This document shows, one piece after another, positions 1-9,370 of a DNA stretch of 64,000 bases. Position 1 is the stretch's first letter, and every line of letters starts with the position of its first letter. Location of the stretch: NCBI GenBank assembly GCA_031396205.1, contig JANNKH010000127.1, positions 124,001 through 188,000 of the forward strand, in the 5' to 3' direction. The translations under genes were made by a program, and so were the position numbers. A model generated the notes under the pieces. It saw only the letters and a program-made list of their open reading frames with translations, was not told the DNA's origin and did no database searches. The stretch is from CAISIP01 sp031396205 (GTDB lineage Bacteria; Pseudomonadota; Gammaproteobacteria; Burkholderiales; Burkholderiaceae_C).

Positions 1-2036
1 GGACCGACCATCTGGTCGCGGTGCGTCAGCCCGCCAACCGTCCGGTCACCAATGGTGATCAGGAAACGCTTGGAGGCCACGGTGGGATGCGCCAAAACCG
101 CGATACAGGCTTGCTGCAGGTCGGTGCCCGACAGGTCCAGCGCAGCGAACCGCCGCGCCACACTGCGTACATCGCGCTGCATCTTGGGTGGCTTGCCCAG
201 CAGGACCTCCATCGGCATGGCAACCGGTGTCGCCTGCCCGATGTCATGCACCACCAGATCGCGCTCTTCGGTCGCCACACCGACAACGGCAAACGGACAG
301 CGCTCGCGTTCGCAAAAGGCCGTGAACAATGCCAGGGACTCCGGCGCGATCGCCAGCACATAGCGCTCCTGGCTTTCGTTGCTCCAGATTTCACGCGGGC
401 TCATGCCGGACTCGTCCAGCGGCACGGCACGCAGGTCGAAGCGGGCGCCGCGGCCCGCATCATGGGTCAGCTCGGGAAAGGCATTGCTCAAGCCACCGGC
501 GCCCACGTCATGGATCGCCAGTACCGGATTGGACTTGCCCATGGCCTGGCAATGGTTGATCACCTCCTGCGCCCGGCGCTGCATTTCCGGGTTGCCGCGC
601 TGAACCGAGTCAAAGTCCAGTGCGGCCGCATTGGTACCCGTTGCCATGGAGCTGGCCGCACTGCCACCCAGGCCGATGCGCATGCCCGGTCCGCCCAGCT
701 GCAGCAGCAGACTGCCAGCGGGAAACGCCACCTTGTGGCTCAGCAACGCATCGATCGAGCCCAGCCCGCCGGCCACCATGATCGGCTTGTGGTAGCCGCG
801 CTGTAGTGCGTCGACGTCGGATTCGGCCCATTGTTCGTACTCGCGGAAATAACCCAAAAGATTGGGGCGGCCAAACTCGTTGTTGAACGCCGCGCCACCC
901 AGCGGGCCGTCGATCATGATCTGCAGGGCGCTGGCAATGTGATCGGGCTTGCCGTAGCCCCGTGCAGCCCCGTCCCAGTGCAGCTTCGAGACAGTGAAGC
1001 CGGTCAGACCGGCCTTGGGCCGGGAGCCGCGCCCGGTCGCGCCCTCGTCGCGGATTTCGCCGCCAGCGCCCGTTGCAGCGCCAGGAAAAGGCGAAATCGC
1101 GGTCGGATGGTTGTGTGTTTCCACCTTCATCAGCACATGCTGCACGCTGTCGTCCAACCGGTACAGCGGCGCGGCGCCCTCCGTTCCTGGCCGTGCGACC
1201 AGCCGCTGCACAAGGCCGCCTTCCATGACCGACGCGTTGTCCGAATAGGCCACCACCATACGCTGCGGATGTCTATGGTGGGTGTGGCGGATCATGTCGA
1301 ACAGCGATTGCGGCTGCGCCAGGCCGTCGATGGTGAACTGCGCATTGAATATCTTGTGCCGGCAGTGTTCGCTGTTGGCCTGCGCGAACATCATCAACTC
1401 GACGTCGGTCGGGTTGCGCCGCAACTGCGTGAAGGCCTGCAACAGGTAGTCGATCTCGTCATCGGCCAATGCCAGGCCAAAGCGCGTATCGGCCTGCTCG
1501 AGCGCTGTGCGCCCGCCGGTGAGCAGATCAATATGCTCGAGCTTTGGAGCAGCAAGTTCGGCAAACAGCCGGTTCGCCTGCGCGCGATCGAACATCACGC
1601 TTTCGGTCATCCGGTCATGCAGCATCGCCGCCAGCGTATGCAGTTGCGCGGCCTCGAGTCTGGAACGTGTGAGCAGACCGCTCTTGAGGCTGATCCGGTA
1701 CTCGACGATGCGTTCGATGCGGTGCACATCCAGCCCGCAGTTGTGCGCGATATCGGTGGCCTTGGAGGCCCAGGGCGACAGCGTGCCCAGGCGTGGCGTG
1801 ACAACGATCAGCGGGCCATCCGTCGCTCCGACATAAGGTTCACCGTAGCGCAGCAGCGCGCTCAGTTGCTGCGGCACCAAGCCGGACAGGGGCTTGTCCG
1901 ACCAGACCAGATGCACATGGCGCGCATCGATGCGCGCGATCCGGTCGGATACTTCCTGCAGGCCGGGCAACAATTGCTGCGCCCGGAAATGGCCAAGCGC
2001 GTTTCCGCCTTCAAATGGAGTGATGTTCTGGGTCAC
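1..2036 (-). CDS. purL: Phosphoribosylformylglycinamidine synthase, 5'-partial view (N-terminal half; cut by left window edge)
   Basis: Reading the minus strand gives an open frame from a GTG at 2036 to the window edge, about 678 residues. The family converts FGAR, glutamine and ATP to FGAM in purine synthesis. The single-chain proteobacterial form is about 1300 residues, so the C-terminal half, including the glutaminase domain, lies outside. Visible features are the N-terminal PurS-like segment beginning TQNITPFEGG, the linker motif ANSEHCRHKIFNAQF, the KVETHNHPTAISPFPGAATG motif and the GAGGLSNAFPEL motif, all typical of PurL. No ATG lies close upstream in frame, so the GTG start is a choice; a TTG further up is possible. 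The gene is divergent from map across about 107 bp. Confidence 0.95.
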   Translation of the reverse strand, partial: MTQNITPFEGGNALGHFRAQQLLPGLQEVSDRIARIDARHVHLVWSDKPLSGLVPQQLSALLRYGEPYVGATDGPLIVVTPRLGTLSPWASKATDIAHNCGLDVHRIERIVEYRISLKSGLLTRSRLEAAQLHTLAAMLHDRMTESVMFDRAQANRLFAELAAPKLEHIDLLTGGRTALEQADTRFGLALADDEIDYLLQAFTQLRRNPTDVELMMFAQANSEHCRHKIFNAQFTIDGLAQPQSLFDMIRHTHHRHPQRMVVAYSDNASVMEGGLVQRLVARPGTEGAAPLYRLDDSVQHVLMKVETHNHPTAISPFPGAATGAGGEIRDEGATGRGSRPKAGLTGFTVSKLHWDGAARGYGKPDHIASALQIMIDGPLGGAAFNNEFGRPNLLGYFREYEQWAESDVDALQRGYHKPIMVAGGLGSIDALLSHKVAFPAGSLLLQLGGPGMRIGLGGSAASSMATGTNAAALDFDSVQRGNPEMQRRAQEVINHCQAMGKSNPVLAIHDVGAGGLSNAFPELTHDAGRGARFDLRAVPLDESGMSPREIWSNESQERYVLAIAPESLALFTAFCERERCPFAVVGVATEERDLVVHDIGQATPVAMPMEVLLGKPPKMQRDVRSVARRFAALDLSGTDLQQACIAVLAHPTVASKRFLITIGDRTVGGLTHRDQMVG

Positions 2037-2143
2037 GGATTGGTTGGGAAAAAGTCGTGGCGCTTGTCGAGCCAAATCCGCAATCCTGGGATGGCCGGGC
2101 CGCCAGCGCAATTTTAGCGGGGCCGCAATGGGATAATTGATGC

Positions 2144-2956
2144 ATGACAATTACCTACAAGGACGCCGAGGGCGTCGCCGGCATGCGGGTTGCCGGCCGG
2201 CTTGCGGCAGAGGTACTGGACTACCTGACACCGCATGTGGTGGCAGGTGTCTCGACCAACCATCTCGACCAGCTGGCGCACGACTACATCACCCAGGTCC
2301 AGCGCGGCATACCGGCACCGCTGAACTACCGCGGTGGCGGCAATGTGCCTTACCCCAAGTCGATATGCACCTCGGTCAACCACCAGGTCTGCCACGGCAT
2401 TCCCAATGACAAGCCGCTCAAGAAGGGCGACATCGTCAATATCGACATCACCGTCATCAAAGACGGATGGCATGGCGATACCAGCCGCATGTTCGTCGTC
2501 GGCGAAACATCGATCGCAGCCCGACGGCTGTGCACGATCACCTACGAAGCGATGTGGCGCGGCATTGTGATGGTGCGCCCGGGCGCCCGGTTGGGCGATA
2601 TCGGCTGGGCGATCCAGAAGTTCGCCGAATCGCAGGGTTTCAGCGTGGTGCGCGAGTTCTGCGGCCACGGCATCGGCAAGGTTTTTCACGAGGAGCCGCA
2701 GGTTCTGCATTACGGCAGACCGGGCACGCTGGAGGAACTCAAGCCCGGCATGACCTTCACCATCGAGCCGATGATCAACGCCGGGCGCAAGGATATCAAG
2801 GACGGGCCGGAAAAAGATAGCTGGACCATCGTAACCAAGGACCACTCGCTGTCGGCGCAATGGGAACACACGGTGCTGGTCACCCCGAGCGGCTATGAAA
2901 TCATGACATTGTCTGCGGGTTGCCCCCCGCCTCCCGATTTTGCCGGCGCTGCCTGA
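2144..2956 (+). CDS. map: Methionine aminopeptidase, type I
   Basis: A 270-residue cytosolic metalloprotease that removes the initiator Met from nascent proteins. The five metal ligands of the family can be seen in order: two Asp in NIDITVIKDGWHGDTSRMF, His in FCGHGIGKVFHEEPQ, Glu in TFTIEPMI and Glu in SAQWEHTVLV. The substrate-binding His lies in CHGIPND. There is no N-terminal zinc finger, so this is a type Ia enzyme. The ATG at 2144 gives the usual start. The glnD coding sequence follows within about 30 bp, suggesting one transcript. The peptide deformylase gene that acts just before this enzyme is in the same window (5656-6210), on the opposite strand. Confidence 0.97.
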   Translation: MTITYKDAEGVAGMRVAGRLAAEVLDYLTPHVVAGVSTNHLDQLAHDYITQVQRGIPAPLNYRGGGNVPYPKSICTSVNHQVCHGIPNDKPLKKGDIVNIDITVIKDGWHGDTSRMFVVGETSIAARRLCTITYEAMWRGIVMVRPGARLGDIGWAIQKFAESQGFSVVREFCGHGIGKVFHEEPQVLHYGRPGTLEELKPGMTFTIEPMINAGRKDIKDGPEKDSWTIVTKDHSLSAQWEHTVLVTPSGYEIMTLSAGCPPPPDFAGAA

Positions 2957-2984
2957 CCCACCGCCGTTGCCGGACGCGTCCCCG

Positions 2985-5621
2985 ATGCGTGCGGTGCAAG
3001 AATTGCGGGCGGATTTCCGCTCCAAAAAGCGCGCCCTGCTGGCCACGATCAGTGCCAGCGTGGCCTCAACCCGGGCCGTGGGCAAGACACTGACCCAGCT
3101 GTCGAACCTGGCTGACGCCACTTTGCGCACCTTGTGGGAGCAGTCCGGCATGAGCGGTCCCTGTGCGTTGGTGGCCGTCGGCGGTTACGGGCGCGCCAAG
3201 TTGTTCCCGCACTCGGACGTCGATGTATTGCTGCTGCTGCCGGACGACCAGCGACCCGAAAACGGAAACAGCCTGCAGTCGGGCATCGAGACCTTCATTG
3301 GCAGTTGCTGGGACACCGGGCTCGAGATCGGCTCGAGCGCGCGCACCGTATCGCAATGTCTGGCAGAGGCCGAAAAAGACGTCACGGTACAGACTTCGGT
3401 TCTGGAGTCACGGCTGGTGGTCGGCAATCGCCAGCTGTTCGAGGTACTGCGTGAGCGGCTGACGCAGGCGATGGATCCGCACGCGTTCTTCGTCGCCAAG
3501 ACGCTGGAAATGCGCCAGCGCCATAGCAAATACGAGGACACTCCCTACGCGCTGGAGCCCAACTGCAAGGAGTCCCCGGGCGGCCTGCGCGACCTGCAGA
3601 TGCTGCTGTGGGTGTCGAAGGCCGCGGGTATGGGCAAGAACTGGGACGAACTGGCGCGCTCGGGCATGGCTACCCCGTTCGAGGTGCGCCAGATCAAGCG
3701 CAACGAGGCCCTGATGCGGCTGATCCGCATGCGCCTGCACCTGATTGCCGATCGGCGCGAAGACCGGCTAGTGTTCGATCTGCAAACCGCGGTGGCGGAA
3801 TCCTTTGGCTACCGCACGCCCACCGACGGTGCAGTGCCGTTCTCGGTCGGGTTGACCGAAACATCGGTCCAGTCCAGGCGCAGGGTCACCGTGGTACGCG
3901 CCAGCGAAGCCCTGATGCGCCGCTACTACTGGGCCGCCAAGGCAATCACGCAGCTCAACCAGATCGTGCTGCTCAACATGGAGGAACGCCTGTACGCGTC
4001 TGCTGCGCAACCGCGTCCGATCAACGCCTGGTTCAACGAAAAAGCCGGGATGATCGACGTTGTCAGCGATGACCTGTATGTGCGCGAGCCCCACGCAATC
4101 CTGCAGACGTTCCTGCTGTACCAGACGACCAATGGCACCAAGGGACTTTCCAGCCGGACGCTGCGCGCTTTGTACAACGCGCGCTCGGTGATGGACGCCA
4201 AATTCCGCAACGATCCGGTCAACCGGGCGACTTTTTTGCAGATCATCATGCAGCACGACGGTCTGACGCATGCCATGCGGCTGATGAACCAGACCTCGGT
4301 CCTGGGTCGCTACCTGTGGGTATTTCGGCGCATCGTGGGCCAGATGCAGCATGACCTGTTCCATGTCTATACGGTCGATCAGCACATCCTGATGGTATTG
4401 CGTAACATGCGGCGGTTCTTCATCGTCGAGCATGCACACGAATACCCCCTGTGCTCGCAACTGGCCGCAGGATGGGACAAGCCCTGGATCCTGTATCTGG
4501 CCGCCTTGTTCCATGACATCGCCAAGGGCCGGGGCGGCGACCATTCGAAACTGGGGGCCCGCAGCGTAAGGGTTTTCTGCCTCCAGCACGGTATCGCGCG
4601 CGAGGACGCGCGCATGATCGAGTTTCTGGTGCACGAGCATCTGTCGATGAGCCATACCGCGCAAAAAGCAGATCTCAGCGATCCGGACGTCGTGCTGAAA
4701 TTTGCGGCCAAGGTTGGCAACGAAAGACGCCTGACTGCCCTGTATCTGCTGACCGTGGCCGACATCCGGGGCACATCGCCCAAGGTCTGGAACGCCTGGA
4801 AAGGCAAGCTGCTGGAAGACCTGTACAAGCTCACATCGCGGGCGCTCGGCGGCGAGGCGCCCGACCCGCAGGCCGAGGTGGAAGCGCGCAAGCGCGAGGC
4901 GCTGGTGATGATCGCGCTGTATGCGCTGCCGCATGAGGCACACAAGAGGTTGTGGGACACGCTCGATATCGGCTATTTCATGCGCCACGATGCCGCCGAT
5001 ATTGCCTGGCATACCCGGCACCTGTCGCGCCATGTGGGCTCCGACAAGCCGGTGGTGCGGGCGCGCCGTTCGCCGGTCGGCGAAGGCCTGCAGATCATGG
5101 TCTACACCCGCGACCAGAGCGACCTTTTTGCCCGCATCTGCGGATTTTTCGACCATGGCGGCTTCAGCATCCTGGACGCGCGCATCCACACCGCGCGCAA
5201 TGGCTATGCGCTGGACACTTTCCAGGTCGTCACCTCGGCTATGCCGGAGCATTACCATGAACTCACCAGCATGGTGGAGATCGGCCTGGCGGCCGCCATT
5301 GCCGATACAGAAACATTGCGCGAGCCCGGCCGCGGCCGTGTATCGCGCCGCGTCAAGAGCTTCCCGATCACACCGCGGGTGACCTTGCGCCCGGACGAAA
5401 AAGGCCAGCGCTGGCTGCTCAACATCACCGCCAGCGACAGGGTCGGACTGTTGTACGCGGTGGCCCGGGTATTGGCCAGGCATGACATCAACCTGCAGCT
5501 GGCCAAGATCGCGACGCTCGGCGAGCGGGTCGACGACACCTTCCTGATCGACGGAGCGCAGCTGCAGCACAACCGCAAGCAGATCGAGGTCGAGACGGAA
5601 TTGCTGCAGGCCCTGGGCTGA
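2985..5621 (+). CDS. glnD: [Protein-PII] uridylyltransferase / uridylyl-removing enzyme
   Basis: The nitrogen sensor that uridylylates PII when glutamine is low and removes UMP when it is high. An 878-residue product from the ATG at 2985 fits the roughly 860-900 of the family. The frame is also open from a TTG at 2940, inside the end of map, but the sequence from MRAVQELRADF is where homologues usually begin. Domains in order are the nucleotidyltransferase with GGYGRAKLFPHSDVD (about residues 66-80), the HD phosphohydrolase with LFHDIAKGRGGDHS (about 508-521), and two C-terminal ACT domains beginning near GLQIMVYTRDQSDLFA and WLLNITASDRVGLLYA. It is probably co-transcribed with map and converges on def. 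Confidence 0.96.
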   Translation: MRAVQELRADFRSKKRALLATISASVASTRAVGKTLTQLSNLADATLRTLWEQSGMSGPCALVAVGGYGRAKLFPHSDVDVLLLLPDDQRPENGNSLQSGIETFIGSCWDTGLEIGSSARTVSQCLAEAEKDVTVQTSVLESRLVVGNRQLFEVLRERLTQAMDPHAFFVAKTLEMRQRHSKYEDTPYALEPNCKESPGGLRDLQMLLWVSKAAGMGKNWDELARSGMATPFEVRQIKRNEALMRLIRMRLHLIADRREDRLVFDLQTAVAESFGYRTPTDGAVPFSVGLTETSVQSRRRVTVVRASEALMRRYYWAAKAITQLNQIVLLNMEERLYASAAQPRPINAWFNEKAGMIDVVSDDLYVREPHAILQTFLLYQTTNGTKGLSSRTLRALYNARSVMDAKFRNDPVNRATFLQIIMQHDGLTHAMRLMNQTSVLGRYLWVFRRIVGQMQHDLFHVYTVDQHILMVLRNMRRFFIVEHAHEYPLCSQLAAGWDKPWILYLAALFHDIAKGRGGDHSKLGARSVRVFCLQHGIAREDARMIEFLVHEHLSMSHTAQKADLSDPDVVLKFAAKVGNERRLTALYLLTVADIRGTSPKVWNAWKGKLLEDLYKLTSRALGGEAPDPQAEVEARKREALVMIALYALPHEAHKRLWDTLDIGYFMRHDAADIAWHTRHLSRHVGSDKPVVRARRSPVGEGLQIMVYTRDQSDLFARICGFFDHGGFSILDARIHTARNGYALDTFQVVTSAMPEHYHELTSMVEIGLAAAIADTETLREPGRGRVSRRVKSFPITPRVTLRPDEKGQRWLLNITASDRVGLLYAVARVLARHDINLQLAKIATLGERVDDTFLIDGAQLQHNRKQIEVETELLQALG

Positions 5622-5639
5622 GGCAGTTGTTCCCCTGCC
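5622..5639. terminator. Short inverted repeat between convergent glnD and def
   Basis: GGCAG (5622-5626) and CTGCC (5635-5639) can pair around an 8-base loop directly after the glnD stop codon. There is no T-run on either side, so this is at best a weak terminator in the 34-bp gap between the two converging genes. Confidence 0.25.
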
Positions 5640-5655
5640 GCCCGCCAAGAAACTG

Positions 5656-6210
5656 TCAGTCGTCGCCAGTCTCATCCAAACCCGGGAACAGCACCGAGGT
5701 AAAGCCAAACCGGCTGAAGTCGCGCACCCGCATCGGATACAGCACACCGATCAGATGGTCGCACTCATGCTGCACGACCCGCGCATGAAAGCCGTCGACC
5801 TCGCGTTCAATCGCATCACCGTACTGGTCGAAGCCGGCATAACGCACCCGGTCATGGCGCGGCACGACCGCGCGCAGGCCCGGCACCGACAGGCAGCCTT
5901 CCCAGTCCTCCACCAGGCCCGCCGTGCCGTCGGCATCGGGCAGCGGCATGATGACCGGGTTCACCAGCACGGTGCGCGGAATCGGTGGCGCATCCGGATA
6001 TCGCACGTTCACCGCATTGCTGCCAAAGATCACCAACTGCAGGTCCACGCCAATCTGCGGCGCGGCCAGACCGGCACCGTCGGCCGCGTGCATCGTGTCG
6101 AGCATATCGGTGATCAGCAGGTGCAGTTCGTCCGTATCGAACTGCCGCACAGGCTGTGCGACACGCAGCAGGCGTCCATCGCCCATCTTGAGAATTTCAC
6201 GCACTGCCAT
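5656..6210 (-). CDS. def: Peptide deformylase
   Basis: A 184-residue enzyme that removes the formyl group from the N-terminal Met of new proteins. The three family motifs are present: GAGLAAPQIG, EGCLSVPG with the metal-binding Cys, and QHECDHLIG (HExxH) with the two metal His and the catalytic Glu. The open frame extends 10 codons further up to 6240, but the ATG at 6210 is preceded by a GGAG ribosome site about 8 bases away and begins MAVREILKMG, the usual start. It overlaps the last codons of ligA by 14 bp, so it is probably the last gene of the smc-zipA-ligA operon. The C-terminal tail after HECDH is slightly extended, as in type I enzymes. Confidence 0.96.
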   Translation of the reverse strand: MAVREILKMGDGRLLRVAQPVRQFDTDELHLLITDMLDTMHAADGAGLAAPQIGVDLQLVIFGSNAVNVRYPDAPPIPRTVLVNPVIMPLPDADGTAGLVEDWEGCLSVPGLRAVVPRHDRVRYAGFDQYGDAIEREVDGFHARVVQHECDHLIGVLYPMRVRDFSRFGFTSVLFPGLDETGDD

Positions 6211-8287
6211 CGAGCATCTCCTTGAGCTGTACTTCATCAATCACCGGCACACCCAGCGCCAGCGCCTTGTCGAGCTTGCCACCGGCTTCGGCACCGGCCA
6301 CCACGAAATCGGTCTTCTTGCTGACCGAGCCGGCAACCTTGCCGCCGGCACGCTCGATCCTCTCCTTGGCTTGTTCGCGTGCCATGGACGGTAAGGTACC
6401 GGTCACGACGAAGGTCTTGCCCGAAAGCGGCAAAGCGATTCTCGGCGCCGGCTCTGCCTCCTCCCAGGACACGCCACAGGCTCGCAGCTGTTCGACCACT
6501 TCGCGGTTGTGCGCCTGCGCAAAGAAAGTATGCAGGCTTTCAGCCACGGTCGGTCCCACATCGTCTACGTCCAGGTACTGCTCCACGCTCGCATCCATGA
6601 TTGCGTCGAGTTTGCCGAAATGGCGTGCCAGCTCCTTGGCGGTTGCCTCACCCACATGGCGAATACCAAGGCCAAACAGGAATCGTGGCAGTGTCGTCTG
6701 CTTGGATTGCTCCAGCGCATCGATCACGTTGCGTGCCGACTTGTCGGCCATCCGCTCCAGGCCGGTCAACGCGGCCAGGCCGAGCCGGTACAGGTCGGGC
6801 AAGGTCCGGACAAGCTGGCCATCCACCAGCTGATCGACCAGCTTTTCGCCCAGCCCCTCGACTTCAACCGCGCGCCGCTGTGAAAAATGCAGGATGGCCT
6901 GCTTGCGCTGGGCCCCGCAGAAAAGACCGCCGCTACACCGGTAGTCCGCCTCGCCCTGCTCGCGCACCGCCTGCGATCCGCACACCGGGCATGCCCGCGG
7001 CATGGTGAAAGGCTCGGCGTTCGCGGCCCGCTTGTCGGCCAACACCGACACCACCTCCGGTATCACGTCGCCCGCGCGCCGCACGATCACGGTGTCGCCG
7101 ATGCGCACGTCCTTGCGGCGGGCTTCAGCCTCGTTGTGCAGGGTGGCATTGGTCACGGTCACACCACCAACGAACACCGGCGCCAGCTTGGCGACCGGCG
7201 TGAGCTTGCCAGTGCGCCCGACTTGGACGTCGATACCCAGAACCGTCGTCGTCTGCTCCTGCGCCGGGTATTTGTGCGCCACCGCCCAGCGCGGTTCGCG
7301 ACTGACAAATCCCAGTTTCTGCTGCAGGGCCATCTGGTTGACCTTGTACACCACGCCATCAATGTCAAAGCCCAGCCTGTCGCGCATTGCACCTACCCGT
7401 GCATGGTAGGCGGCCAGGGCTTGCGGGCCACTCGCCATCTCCACCAGATCACTGACCGGAAAGCCCCAGGCGCGCAAGCACTGCAACAACGCAAAATGCT
7501 CGACGAATGCCGGTCCGCCGTCGTCGGGACTTGTTACCTGGCCCAGACCATAGGCAAAAAAGCTTAGCGGCCGTCGCGCGGCAATGGCAGGGTCGAGTTG
7601 GCGCACCGCGCCGGCTGCGGCATTGCGTGGGTTGACGAATGTCTTCTCGCCCTTTGCGCCAGCGGCGATCTTCTCGCGCTGTAACGCGTTCAGGCGCTCG
7701 AAATCGTCACGCCGCAGATAGACTTCACCGCGCACCTCCAGCAGCGCCGGCGCGTCCGGCGGCAGGCGCAGCGGAATCTGTCCGATGGTGCGGATGTTCT
7801 GGGTCACATCCTCGCCGGTCTCGCCATCGCCACGGGTGGCGGCCTGTACCAGCACCCGATCCTCATAGCGCAGGCTCATGGCCAGACCGTCGAACTTGGG
7901 CTCTACCACATATTCCAGCGCCGGCGCGGCCGGATCCAATCCCAGTTCGCGACGCAATCGCGCATCGAATGCCTGCGCGCCGCTGGCCTGGGTGTCAGTC
8001 TCGGTGCGGATACTGAGCATCGGCAGCGCATGGCGCACCGATGCAAATTGCGCCAATGGCGCGCCGCCCACTCGCTGGGTCGGCGAGTCCGCGCGCAGCA
8101 AATCGGGGCGCTTATGCTCGATCGCCTGCAGTTCCTGGAACAACTGGTCATATTGGGCGTCGGCTATCAGCGGGTCATCCATCACATAGTACTGGTGCGC
8201 ATGGCGATGCAGGGTCGCGCGCAGCCAGTCCACCCGCGCGCCATCCGCATCGGCGTCGCCATCGACCGGGCTGGGTTCATGCGTCAT
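6197..8287 (-). CDS. ligA: NAD+-dependent DNA ligase
   Basis: A 696-residue ligase that seals nicks in replication and repair. The N-terminal Ia domain contains the HQYYVMDDPLIADAQYDQLF segment that binds NMN. The adenylated lysine is K131 in EPKFDGLA, where most homologues have KxDG with Leu or Ile, so Phe at that position is a small variation. An OB fold follows, then a four-Cys zinc finger (CPVC near 6990, with RCSG and FCGA after it), helix-hairpin-helix repeats and a C-terminal BRCT domain (SGKTFVVTGTLPSM onward). It lies 32 bp after zipA and overlaps def, in one minus-strand operon. Confidence 0.97.
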   Translation of the reverse strand: MTHEPSPVDGDADADGARVDWLRATLHRHAHQYYVMDDPLIADAQYDQLFQELQAIEHKRPDLLRADSPTQRVGGAPLAQFASVRHALPMLSIRTETDTQASGAQAFDARLRRELGLDPAAPALEYVVEPKFDGLAMSLRYEDRVLVQAATRGDGETGEDVTQNIRTIGQIPLRLPPDAPALLEVRGEVYLRRDDFERLNALQREKIAAGAKGEKTFVNPRNAAAGAVRQLDPAIAARRPLSFFAYGLGQVTSPDDGGPAFVEHFALLQCLRAWGFPVSDLVEMASGPQALAAYHARVGAMRDRLGFDIDGVVYKVNQMALQQKLGFVSREPRWAVAHKYPAQEQTTTVLGIDVQVGRTGKLTPVAKLAPVFVGGVTVTNATLHNEAEARRKDVRIGDTVIVRRAGDVIPEVVSVLADKRAANAEPFTMPRACPVCGSQAVREQGEADYRCSGGLFCGAQRKQAILHFSQRRAVEVEGLGEKLVDQLVDGQLVRTLPDLYRLGLAALTGLERMADKSARNVIDALEQSKQTTLPRFLFGLGIRHVGEATAKELARHFGKLDAIMDASVEQYLDVDDVGPTVAESLHTFFAQAHNREVVEQLRACGVSWEEAEPAPRIALPLSGKTFVVTGTLPSMAREQAKERIERAGGKVAGSVSKKTDFVVAGAEAGGKLDKALALGVPVIDEVQLKEMLDGSA

Positions 8288-8319
8288 CGCTACAGCGCCG
8301 CAGGTGTGCCGCGGGGGTT

Positions 8320-9354
8320 TCAGGAAAACAGGCGCCGGGCCAACACCGAGCCGGCTGCCAGGTCACGCGCCTCGAGCGTGTCGTACAAGCCTTCGAGTTC
8401 GCCACCGATCAAATCCATGGTCTCGCGCGCCAGCGGCTGGCCGTTGTCATCGGTAATGACGCCCTCCATGGCCTGCGCCATTGCCTGTGCCACGTCGCGC
8501 AGCCGCACGAAGGGCTGTTCGGACCGATCGACCTGGGCCACGTCCAGCGCCAGGGATACTTCGCGCACCGCGGCTTGCGCCGGATCATCGGCCAGCGCCG
8601 CCTGCGTATCGAATCCGAGGCTAAGGACCGGCGGCAGGTTGGCACCGCCGGCAGGCAGCACCATGCGTCCGGGCAGGGCGCCCAGAATGAAGCCCAGTCG
8701 CGCAGCATGCTGCTGCACGTATCCAGGGCTCCAGGCCGCGTTGCGCGCGCGCAGCGTGAAACCGAGCTGTGCATCGTGGCCGCTGGCGAACTGGTCCAGT
8801 TCGCGGGCCCGGGCAACTTCCTCGATCATGTCGGGAAAATCGGGCGTACCGCCGACCGCATCACAAAATGCCTGCGCCTTGGCGATGAACTCGGAGTATT
8901 CGATCTCGTTCAACGCGCCGGAGCGATTGGCTAGCTGGACACCGGCCTGCAGGGCTTCGTAACGCTGGCCTGCCAGCGGCGTTTCCCATTGCCGGCTCTG
9001 GACGTTCAGTCCTTCAACCGCGAAAGGTTTGCTGCCCACGCGACGGGTGGTCGGTAGTGCCGCAAGCGCGTTTTCACCGCGAATCGCCGACTCCAGAACC
9101 ACTGGCGCGATAACGTCGATCAACGCATCGAGACCCGGCCGCTTGTCGAACGAGCCCTGCGGCACCGTCGGTGGACCAAAATCCTCTTCGTCCAGGCTCG
9201 GTTCAATGGCAGCAGGTGCTCCAGCGTCCCGGTTCTCGTCACCGGTCAGTGCCTGCCGCGGAGCGACCTTGCGTGCCGACCAGGCACCATGCGCCACCAC
9301 GGCCGCCAGCACCACGCCGCCGGCGATGGCCAGACCGATCTGCAGGGTGCTCAT
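8320..9354 (-). CDS. zipA: Cell division protein ZipA-like
   Basis: About 344 residues from the ATG at 9354, beginning MSTLQIGLAIAGGVVLAAVV, which gives the single N-terminal membrane anchor of ZipA. The frame is open 26 codons further up, but that would overlap smc and bury the anchor. A charged, Pro/Ala-rich linker follows, then the C-terminal FtsZ-binding domain, with stretches such as GRMVLPAGGANLPPVLSLGFDTQ and FVRLRDVAQAMAQAMEG. ZipA tethers FtsZ polymers to the inner membrane. The assignment also rests on position: 16 bp after smc and just before ligA, the common order in Burkholderiales. ZipA sequences diverge strongly, so the membrane anchor, C-terminal domain and position are used together. 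Confidence 0.85.
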   Translation of the reverse strand: MSTLQIGLAIAGGVVLAAVVAHGAWSARKVAPRQALTGDENRDAGAPAAIEPSLDEEDFGPPTVPQGSFDKRPGLDALIDVIAPVVLESAIRGENALAALPTTRRVGSKPFAVEGLNVQSRQWETPLAGQRYEALQAGVQLANRSGALNEIEYSEFIAKAQAFCDAVGGTPDFPDMIEEVARARELDQFASGHDAQLGFTLRARNAAWSPGYVQQHAARLGFILGALPGRMVLPAGGANLPPVLSLGFDTQAALADDPAQAAVREVSLALDVAQVDRSEQPFVRLRDVAQAMAQAMEGVITDDNGQPLARETMDLIGGELEGLYDTLEARDLAAGSVLARRLFS

Positions 9355-9370
9355 GGTACTCACAACCCGG

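Noticed and set aside
831..2117. Long plus-strand frame of 428 codons at the left end
   Set aside because: It is antisense to purL, whose motifs are clear. Its predicted protein has Arg/Gln/His-rich composition typical of a shadow frame in GC-rich DNA.
3768..5747. 659-codon minus-strand frame over glnD
   Set aside because: Antisense to glnD; no recognisable motif; composition of a shadow.
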